Source: Elysia chlorotica (Eukaryota > Mollusca > Gastropoda > Plakobranchidae). Taken from it: a stretch of 64,000 nt of DNA. Below the pieces are notes generated by a model, which was given only the letters and a program-made list of their open reading frames with translations, did not search any database and was not told the origin of the DNA. The DNA is taken from positions 78,840-142,839 of the forward strand of contig RQTK01000158.1 of the NCBI GenBank assembly GCA_003991915.1. Reading direction: 5' to 3'. The position numbers were made by a program, and so were the translations under genes. Positions 1-64,000 of the stretch are shown piece by piece. Positions within the stretch are counted from its first letter, which is position 1. Each line of letters starts with the position of its first letter.

Positions 1-29
1 TTTTTCTTATGCGTTTTGTTTTCCTTTAG

Positions 30-104
30 AGGTACTAAAGATATAAACAATATGGTGGCCAAAACAACAATGTCTTACATGTCTTAGAGCACCAAGGTTT
101 CAAC
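30..104 (+). other. CFAP46: 5' UTR part of the start exon, with possible 5'-UTR splice acceptor
   Basis: A pyrimidine-rich run ending in ttcctttag (AG at 28-29) looks like a 3' splice site, so the start exon may begin at 30 and an upstream noncoding exon would lie outside the window. Without transcript data the left edge is uncertain. Confidence 0.4.
52..87 (+). promoter_or_regulatory. Short upstream ORF (11 codons plus stop)
   Basis: An ATG at 52-54 in a fair initiation context opens an 11-codon frame that ends at TAG 85-87, 17 bases before the CFAP46 start and out of frame with it. If bases 52-104 are in the mRNA, this could dampen translation. Confidence 0.35.
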
Positions 105-53559
<53,455 letters not shown>

Positions 53560-54465
53560 ATGAGTTTTCTATAAGTACCAACCAAGGTAGGAAAACATTT
53601 TGAAGCGCCTTAAAAAAGAAATTTGTACAGAAAACATGCTTTATGAAACAACAATCCATTGCGTACAACAAATCTTTTAAGCTCATTTAGTGCTCAGCTG
53701 TGGTACGGCAATTCACAGAGATGAATTTTTTATTAAATATAATTATGGTAGGAGACGCATAGTTTTTAACATCTAATGGAGGCTTCCTTTCAAGTTTTAG
53801 ATATACCCAGAGTAAATAATTATCAAGGCCACAAAAAGGGCTGATTGTCCCACTTTTTTTTTCCTTACTTATTTTACATGAGGCATCGTTTTTTTAAACC
53901 AGCGTTACTGGATATTTCATTGCTTTAATTTTTGAATATTGATTTTCAATAGCTATGCTGTGATATTCTTTGTCTATTACTTAATATGTTTATTTTATTT
54001 AAAATTTTTAAATGAGTCGATATAGTGATTAATTCACTCAAAATTAATGAATATGAGGGCTTACTGTTAATTTGGATGCAGTAAATATATTTTGATTGTC
54101 TCTGAAGATGAATGATTTTATGCTCGAGGAGCAATTAATAGCGGCCAAAATATTTGATTTAATTTACATTTTGTAAGCTATGAATGGTTACAAATTTTAA
54201 AGCAAACTGATAATTTAGACAAATCTACAGATAATCTATTCAATTAGCACACAATGCCAAATGTATTTTCTTTGAAAACTATGTGATGACACTAAATTAG
54301 TCTGCGATATCTTAGAGTATTTATTTTTCTTACATTGATGTGCCTTGTATTAAAGCTAAACTCCGTCCCAAGTTCTATAATGCATTATTGGCTGTTGATA
54401 TTGTGATGTATTGGTTTTCATATATTTGAGAGACATTGAAATAAAGAGATTGTTTCAGTATTTTA
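53560..54465 (+). other. CFAP46: CFAP46 3' UTR (inferred)
   Basis: AT-rich sequence without an ORF from the stop codon to just past the first good polyadenylation signal. The cleavage site is inferred. Confidence 0.6.
54440..54445 (+). terminator. CFAP46: AATAAA polyadenylation signal
   Basis: A canonical hexamer about 880 bases after the stop, followed 35-50 bases on by a GT/T-rich stretch (ttggttgttttttaa). A second AATAAA at 54626-54631 is an alternative. Confidence 0.65.
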
Positions 54466-55493
54466 TACTTCAGTTCTTATTGGTTGTTTTTTAATGCAAT
54501 CTTTCAATTAGATTTAATGTCACGAACTAATGTTTTGCAGTTTGTACTTTTGCCATTTGTCTGATTTAATATTTATTTTTAAATTATGGTGAAAGGTTAT
54601 TGTGACACCCAGATGATATTTCTAAAATAAACATGTTCCATATATCAATATATTCTCAAAAATTCATTTAATCTAATGGTAGTTAATAGCAGTGTTTTGG
54701 GGTGGTCAAATTAATTGCATTGACATTTAAATGATTTACAACAACATTAATTCAAGACACCAAATTAACTTATTTCGCATGTTATTCTGTGTGAAATCCA
54801 GTAAGTTATAAAGCTGTGAATTTGTAAAGAATACTGTGGCACTTATTAATTTGCCTTTATTACAAAAGAGTGAATGGGCATAGTTATTATGACTTTGTAA
54901 CATGATACAATTATGGGAGACTTCATCAGTTTTATCTTTCTTTTCTCGCCAATAATTGAGATTTTCATTTAATTTTGGAAATAGTACTGTTATCATGAAA
55001 ACACATTATGACTTATACTTTTCTTGAAATGTCTTTGGAGCATTTTAAGAGTTTTATCTAAGATACATGAGATGTATGAGATTGGAGTGCCTTTTCGATA
55101 CAGTTCTGCCAGTTTCTGGTTTAGTTATTTTCATGTTAAATTTGCGAAAGTATCTAAGAATCAAACTACCCTTTTGTGAGAAACCAAACAATGATCTTAA
55201 TATAAAAAACATACATGCATTAAAAACTATCACAGACAGGTAGAGATGGAGAGGTTAATTGATAGATAAAAAGATATTTTTTATAAGAAATTGATTGAAA
55301 ACAACAAAAAATTTCAACAGAATCGTCCTCTAGGTCAATATCCTTTTTAGTCATTTGAAAAACTTGAAAAATTCAAAAGTGGCTTATGTGCTTTTATTAT
55401 TCTCTCTGTTCTCCAAATGTTTGTTTTTTCTACCCAATTGTTTCTTCATAGTACTCCATTCTCCCTTTTCCCTTTTTTCTTCTCGCTTTTTTG

Positions 55494-55496
<3 letters not shown>
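54466..55496. other. Intergenic, no gene seen
   Basis: AT-rich. I saw no ORF with coding character and no recognisable repeat apart from the alternative polyadenylation hexamer. Confidence 0.6.
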
Positions 55497-55589
<93 letters not shown>

Positions 55590-55613
55590 CCTCTCTCTCT
55601 CTCTCTATCTCTA
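55497..55613 (+). repeat. (CT)n microsatellite
   Basis: About 115 bp of CT with few interruptions. The Ser-Leu or Arg-Glu reading frames across it are artefacts. Confidence 0.95.
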
Positions 55614-55825
55614 TTTTTCTCTCCCATTGTAATATGTCTTTGTTTCAATGTGTGTCTTTCTCCTACCTCTCTAATTTTCATTATTTTCTTCTCCGTCATT
55701 TTAGTTTTGCTTTTCTATAAGACCAATCAATTTTTTTTTAATCGATGCAAAAAAGGGGTGCTGGGGTATGTTTTCCCCTTGTTTTTTCTCCACTGTATTT
55801 TAAGATTGTAGTACTACAAGAAGCT

Positions 55826-57333
<1,508 letters not shown>

Positions 57334-58111
57334 ATCCTAGTGCATAACACACTATTGGCAGTTATTTTTTATGTGGAGTTAGCATGTCTCTGTTCATATG
57401 ATTTGCTGACACTTGCACTGTAAAACCACTGCCTCGCAAGATATGTAGGCCTACGTTTGCTGTGCAAGCAATCTGTAGGTATGACTAGTTCTACCATTTG
57501 GTGTGACTAATGCTTAGGAAAGGACCTTCTGTTCTCAGTGCCAATTCGTTTTGCGATAAGAGATGTAATTTTATTCTACAGAAATAAATAGTCGTGATTC
57601 ATCTTTCCCTAACTATACAAGATTAATGGTTCTAATAAACAAGTGGTTTGCCTTTAATTAAGAGAAATAATAATAATTATATGTTATTATGACTATTAGC
57701 ATAAAATTATGGCCTTGCGCCGACGTGCCATGGTTCAAACTTACTACACTTACTGGTGCAATCCTATTAGTGTTTGAACAGAAGCGGATCTGAAACAAAA
57801 AATCCACTTAGTTACAATCATTGTAGTAGGCCAACGTGTACGTGTAATATAACATTAATTTAATATAAAAAACAAAAAACACCAAAGAAGGGATACATGC
57901 TCAGACAAAAGAAGCTGCGTAAGCCTAGATTATCTAGTTGTAGATATAGGTAAAATAATTTACCAAAATACATTATTCTAACGTTTTTAAAATCTTGTTC
58001 AAGAAGAATATTAATAAACTCGTATGGTTCTGTAGAAGTTCGTTAGTAGCCAACATCATTAATGACTATTATATGCAAATAGGCCTAATTATGAAAATAA
58101 TCATAGTCAAG

Positions 58112-58194
<83 letters not shown>

Positions 58195-58768
58195 GGTTTA
58201 ACGTCTGCAAGGTTCCATTATGGCAAATAGCCATACTCAATTACTCACAGCCTAATATTTCTGTACTTTTGATACACTTGTCATGCCTTTCAATTCCATA
58301 TCTCACGGTATGAAAAAAAATGTTTTGAAAAGTAACCTTAAAAAGTAGAAGAAACTAATTCTAATACAGAATAATATCATGATAGCTTAAAGAGGGAGAA
58401 TAACACCTCTTTAACAGCCGTGCGTGCATTGATTAAATCATTAACAAATTACATTGTATCCTATCTGTATATCAAATTCCTTCTACTCCCGCTTATATCG
58501 TTAACAGGAACTCGTTAACAAGAATATTACTTGTACCCATACATCATACAAAGTCATATAATATTTTCGACGCAAACTTACAAAATGTCAGAGGGGTACG
58601 GCAATGAATTCAGTTCGAAGTGAGTAATAACTTTATAGCCAGCCATAGCAGCAGCTGCTGTAGGAGGGAATAGAGGAAATGACGAAATTACGAGGGCATA
58701 AACGATTAATAAATGCAAAGGTCAATTCAATGCCACAGAGATTTTGGACGCATGATATTCTTCAAAAT
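57334..58768 (+). repeat. 1.5-kb tandem duplication, unit 2
   Basis: Second unit, similar along its whole length to unit 1 with scattered substitutions and small indels, including a short insertion near 57396-57412 and a second gttaaca segment near 58501. It adjoins unit 1 directly. Confidence 0.85.
58113..58193 (+). repeat. (CT)n microsatellite inside unit 2
   Basis: About 80 bp of uninterrupted CT, then atctgggtttaac as in unit 1. Confidence 0.95.
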
Positions 58769-59419
58769 GTTCCATTGTCTGATATTTCCAAACTTGATAC
58801 TAGAGTGCTTAAAAAATTAGTATCTGGTGGTGTTTTTTTTTTTGGCACAAACAAGTAGAACGGCATAATTAACCATTAGAACAGTATAATTGATAACTAT
58901 ATAACATGGGGAATTTACATGGTTGTACACATTTCCTTCGATTTAATAGATCCACAAATTAGTGGCAACGATACAACAATCAATGTTCATTGTAGAAATC
59001 TCTGGAACTTTTGTGAAGATTTCCATAGGCTATCATGATAGTAATTTAACCCACATAGCACGCATCGACTGCCATTGTGCCTTATATACTTTAACTTAGG
59101 GTGTGTGCATGAGACTGGAATCTGGCCATTTGTCACATGCACTGCTTGTGTAGTGTAAACATAACTTACCAGTATTTTCATGAATCATTCTAATATTTTT
59201 ACTCTTCAGCTACATCTAAAAAAATAGAACACTCAATGTATGTAATTTATACAAATACAAAGGAAAGTTGATTTGAACAATAATATAAACTATAAACTAA
59301 AAAAAAACGAATATTGTGCGACTAGTCAAAGAGAACTATCCACCTTGATGACTTGATTGGCTCTGACGGTCCTTACATATATGTTTGAAACTTCTTCGAA
59401 ACTTCCATGAATGTTCCCA
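58769..59419. other. Intergenic, nothing recognised
   Basis: AT-rich sequence after the duplication. No ORF or repeat was identified. Confidence 0.5.
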
Positions 59420-59640
59420 TACACTAACCCTCCTGGACCAACGTCCTAACGGTCCTATCATGTTATTGTGCGGTTTCCACAGAGCGACAGAGCGGGGATA
59501 CCTGGACTTATCTCAGCTGGCCATACTACACTCAACCAATCCAAACTGTAGGAAACAAGACCGCCTGATCAAGAATCGAACCACATGTTTACTAGAAGCT
59601 GCGCGTTCTACCAAAGCTACCTTGACCACCTCTCTCTAGG
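59420..59640 (-). mobile_element. tRNA-derived SINE, minus strand
   Basis: The reverse complement reads tagctttggtagaacg (A-box-like, 59604-59620), then ggttcgattct (B-box, 59572-59582), then a non-tRNA body toward lower coordinates. GC content is above the surroundings. The distal edge is uncertain. Confidence 0.6.
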
Positions 59641-61497
59641 ATCATCCCAAGCGCATGCATCTAAGAGCGAATCTCTTCTCTTATTTTTAAAAGGGACTGT
59701 ATACGACGGCAGACTCATGTTCCTTTATGGAGAGAGCTGATTTAACCTTAGATAAATAGTCTCATGTTTACAGCCGTTTCTTTTATGGATTGTTGATATG
59801 CATAGTTTCATTTGCTGTAATTATAAGTAATCGAGCGGTCCAAGAAAGATTTTAATCTGAAAAAAATTGGTATTTTGTTATAGGATACTGTTATTAACTT
59901 CATATTGAGTTATTTCTAACTGCTTTCTGCCCGTGTTAGTTATGTAGGAAGGCAGGAATATATAATATATCACAAACAAGGAAGTCCTGGAAACAGCGAA
60001 CACAACGAGCATCAAAGCAATGATATTAATAAGACAGCTTAGGTGAGCAAGATAAAGCAGCAACTAATACAAGTCAACATTGGCCACGAAAATTAGGAAC
60101 GCTAGCAGAAAACAGAACTGACTAAAGGAAAGTGGTCAGATATGCGGACATTTTTTAATTTCAGATTTTTTGAATAGTAGATTTCAAGCTTGTAGAGAAG
60201 TTGCAGCTTACGACAAGTGAGACCGGCAGAAAACCTCTTCAAAAGTCAAACCAATCCACAGACAAACCCAGATATTTCTGCCCGTACTGATCCCAAAAAT
60301 AATTTGCAGACCAAGAATCGGCCTCCACATCCCACAACCCCTTGATGATATGGCGCTGGGAACTGCGGAAACAGTCATCATCAATACATTCATTTCAATT
60401 CTTTGTAATTCTATAAAAGTATGTTCAAGGAGATCGGAGTAAAATCTTTTCTCGGTCTCGAAAATACATTCCCTGAAAAATCAACAATGTTTTTAGTTGT
60501 TTTTTGTTTTTTTTAATAAATGACGTTTACACTGAAACAAGATGGTCATGATAATGGAGAAAGCATCGAAGTACCCGCTTCAACCCTCAACCTTATTTAT
60601 GATTTTCTATACTGTTGGCATCGTTTTCAAAGACCAACGACTTGTCGTGAATTACTACATCAAAATAATTATAGCCGTATGCTCAAGGGATCTAATTGCA
60701 CTGCCCTGCAAAAGTATAATTAGGAATAATTGTTGGATAATTTGCAATAAAGTGACATTGAATGTTTAGCGCCCATACCAATCACCACATTCACTCATTT
60801 GCCCTTTAATTAAGTTTACCCTTAATGTGACTTAATCGCTACCATTAAGCATCATTTAATGTTGACTAATTGTTATACGGGCATAATTATTATATTTAAC
60901 AGAAAAGTTGATTAAGAAATGGGAAAAAAACAAAGACATCGTAACAAAGCAATGAGAAATACATAACTTGACATTTGATGCACAGAAAGTTGTTGCAAAG
61001 GAAAAACATTCCTCCTTACTGAAAAGTTTATATGAACATGAAAATGGAATTATCATGGAAACTATTTCAACGCATAGAAAATAGGCATCATTGAGTTGAT
61101 AGTTACAAGATACTGAGTTGATAGCTACATGGTTATTGATAATTATAACGATAAAACAGCATATGGCAACAATAAACAAATGTGTTTAGTTTGCTTTTTT
61201 ATGTTCTGTATATATATAAAACAAAATGACCAGTAGTCCTTTTTTGTTTGTTGCTTTTGTTCTTTTTTCCCCCTAATTTTTCTGTGAAGAACTCTTTACA
61301 TTTCCATAGTTTCTTGTTTTACCAAACACTGGAAAAGGTTGAATGTATTAATAATGACTTTCGTCGGTTAGGAAACTCCGGGTGTGGCGCATTCCTCAAT
61401 CGATGATCTACGTGAGTCCATTTAGTCTTATTTCTGTGTTAATAGATTCAATTGATAATGCGAAAGCGTTTAATCTTGTTTTTGACAAAACCTCTCT
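59641..61497. other. Intergenic; ATTA/TAAT-rich patch at about 60775-60900
   Basis: No gene was recognised. A patch with several ttaatt, cattaa and taattg words around 60800-60890 is the only structured part. Such words fit homeodomain sites but are also common in AT-rich DNA. Confidence 0.4.
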
Positions 61498-61520
61498 GTC
61501 TTTCTCTCTCTCTCTGTCTG

Positions 61521-61619
<99 letters not shown>

Positions 61620-61640
61620 GTCTATCTGTCTGTATATCAG
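61498..61640 (+). repeat. Compound microsatellite (CT)n-(CG)n-(CTAT)n
   Basis: CT units run to about 61555, then about ten alternating C and G (61556-61566), then about fourteen CTAT units ending in TCTG variants. Confidence 0.95.
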
Positions 61641-61920
61641 TCTATCTCTTTAACTTCTCAGTCTCTCATTTATTTTTTTCTCTGAAACTACTGATGTCAT
61701 CTGTTCCTCTACCAATACCTACTTTTCACTATATCGTTTTGTCAATTTATCTATTAAAATAAATCAATAGCAACCATTCTTTCATACCGTTCTTCTTTGA
61801 GTCTATCTTTCTTGTAATCTCTGAGTCTATTTATTGGCATTTCAGTTCATCGATCAGATCATCCCTCTTCTTTCCTCTCCTTCCCTTCTCTCCCTCTCCG
61901 TCTCTATGTCTCCCCTATCT

Positions 61921-61965
<45 letters not shown>

Positions 61966-61998
61966 CCTTTCTGTCTGTCTCTCTCTATCTCTCTCTCC
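61921..61998 (+). repeat. (CT)n microsatellite
   Basis: CT dinucleotides with TTTC and TGTC interruptions. Confidence 0.95.
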
Positions 61999-64000
61999 TC
62001 AACCACTGGTACTCTCTAAATATTTAAACTATCGCATATCCTGTTTCCTTTCCCTTCGCATTACTCACTCTAATTACTCCGGGAGTCAGTTCTGACCCAG
62101 CCATGAGCCGACTATTTTTACCCCCATCCACTCATTATCTTTGGCATAGGTTAGTTTGCAGGATCCCTAATCTCTGCCCCAACGGCGTATTATCAACTTT
62201 GGCCACTGGCGAGCAGTAGGACACACAAATCATGGCCTCTCCCGCGGGTGACAACCATATCAAATTATGCCAGTTTGCCATGAAAACGATAGCCAGTGTG
62301 ACATGACCAAACTATAATTTATCTAATCTGTGTCTGCTTGGGCTTCACTCTGCTCCCTTGTCTGGACATCTATAATTGTAATTGTTTTCGCCAATTAAAC
62401 TGACTCACTTAATTTCAAACGAGCATTTCCCCGAACGGCTTGGTTTTCTACTATAATAAGTATAAATAGATGCTAATAATTGTATTGTAAAATAATGTGG
62501 AAAAGGCCACAATAAACATAATAAATATATATATTTCTTGCTCTAATATGAACGAATACGATTTAACGTCTTACTCTTTTTTTTTCAATATTGTCTGTTT
62601 ACATACTGCCTCTTTTTCGTGAAAACTTTGGAATATCCTGGTAGGATTTTCCTCCTACTAGCCTTGGTCAGATCTTCAGGCGTTACCATTGAATTGAAAT
62701 CAATCGCTCTCTCACACTTCGGGAGTGAGATAGTATAACCATTGACTATAAATTTAGTGAAGCTTTTCTGAGAAAAAAAAAATTAAAAAAGAAAGCTCAC
62801 AATTTTATGAGAAGTTAACTCAACGCGTGTTAAATCTATAATTTTCTTTATACGGGTGGTAGGCAAATTTTCAGACCGGCTTCATATTACATAACATACT
62901 TTATAAACTGACATATAATAAAATACCTGTGCCTGAGAAACACTCTGAGCCAAAAAAATTGTCTTAAAAACCTAACCTATAATAGTCCTCAAAATTATCC
63001 CTTTGAAACTTTTCGCTATATTACATTATCTGGTTTAGGCGTTCAACCAAAGTCTCCGTCTTCGCCGAAGGATTCATCTGGCCTAACCGAAACCAGCATT
63101 CCTGAATGAAGACAGTTCGTGATAACCTCGGGAAAAGAAACTTAGAAAATCGAGCAGGTTGGGAAAAAAACCTGATCTAAGGTCCAGACCATCTAGTGAT
63201 AAAGGTCAAGAAATAACGAAAAGGGCTTTTAATCTCGTATGTTTCTTATAGTGAACGGTGAAACAACACAAGTGTCTTCAAAGTAGCAGGACTCACATTG
63301 GGAGAAACTCCAAGTTTTTTTTATATATAATTGTGAAATATCAGTTTTTCTACGAAAAATTAACTAAGTCAATAATAATAATGTATTGATTTCATCAATT
63401 ATTTTCATCTGTCATCTCTATTTTCATCTGTCATCTCTTATTTTACCATAACTTCATATAAAACTGCAGATAACCCTTCACCTCAAGAACTTAAGAGGAT
63501 TATATTGCTCCGTTTTAATTATTTCTCCTCCTGCAGCATTGCAACTAATACTGGTATTCACTCTTTATCTTCTGTTAGTGTTATCTCTGTTGTTATTAAT
63601 TTCAAGGCTATGTCTCGGGCATAATCCATTCATCCCTTTTATTCTTAATGACACAATATCTCGGCAAAACAAGCGTATACGCAAACCCTTTCCTTTTCTT
63701 CGTATCTATTTCAAACATTATTATAATGAGTCCGTTCCTCTTGGATCTACTCTTATCAGATACTGTCGAGATGTTTTTGGTTGTTTTCTTTAAAAGATAT
63801 TTTATGTAAGAACATTATGTCAAGATTTGAAAAGTTGCAAATATTCCTATATCACCACCAGTTAACCTCTGTTTGGAACTTGATGCCTATTATGCCCCTG
63901 TTTTAATGTTTTAAAATAAATCAAAATGGTAATTAGATATATATAATTATAGAGACAGAGAGACATTTAAATCTATAATTCTAAATCAATATGCAGATTT
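61999..64000. other. Intergenic to window end; less AT-rich segment at 62080-62440
   Basis: No gene was recognised. Bases 62080-62440 are visibly less AT-rich and end in a cluster of taattgtaattg and caattaaac words. The rest is AT-rich without clear features. Confidence 0.4.

Noticed and set aside
59385..59639. An 84-codon ORF on the + strand
   Set aside because: It lies mostly across a minus-strand SINE and is antisense to its tRNA head.
60520..60769. Two overlapping ORFs of 67 and 75 codons
   Set aside because: No family resemblance, they overlap in different frames, and they lie in a noncoding AT-rich region.
63539..63793. An 84-codon ORF with a hydrophobic N-terminus
   Set aside because: No recognisable domain or splice context. 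Its Leu-rich start follows from the base composition.

Overview
The window is eukaryotic, AT-rich animal DNA holding one very large multi-exon gene on the + strand. It also carries tRNA-derived SINEs, a PHD-finger retrotransposon ORF1, an RTE-type relic and long (CT)n tracts. AGATCT-rich repeats and 'taggccta' words suggest a mollusc, probably a heterobranch gastropod. That placement is an impression; no species marker was seen.

Bases 105 to 53559 form an apparently full-length CFAP46 (TTC40/FAP46) gene. I assembled it by hand from splice sites and phase matching: 71 coding exons, about 3034 codons, start ATG at 105 and stop TAG at 53557. Every exon junction keeps frame with GT-AG borders except one. 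Exon 16 runs straight into a tRNA-like SINE at about 13590 and meets a stop codon with no convincing donor. CFAP46 is a scaffold of the C1d projection of the ciliary central apparatus, where FAP46 works with FAP54, FAP74 and FAP221. Its order here is a TPR-like helical N-terminal half, charged linkers, a second helical block, an Ala/Glu-rich helix, and a C-terminal segment (about residues 2587-2960) that reads as a CHAT/separase-like caspase fold lacking the catalytic His and Cys.

The introns hold the mobile DNA: a PHD-finger ORF1 and AGATCT tandem repeats (intron 1), SINE heads and 'aaagcgc' tails (introns 16, 26, 53), a four-copy interspersed family (introns 22, 29, 30), an RTE relic with a (GAT)n tail (intron 30), and microsatellites, one fused to a splice donor (exon 43). 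The other introns, each 0.1 to 2.6 kb, are AT-rich with homopolymer runs, and I saw no genes in them.

From 53560 to about 54465 is the 3' UTR. The rest (about 54.5-64 kb) is gene-poor. It has a 1.5-kb tandem duplication (55826-58768) whose units each carry a (CT)n tract, more CT/CTAT microsatellites, one minus-strand SINE, and two segments rich in ATTA/TAAT words. I found no convincing second gene, tRNA, rRNA or CRISPR array.
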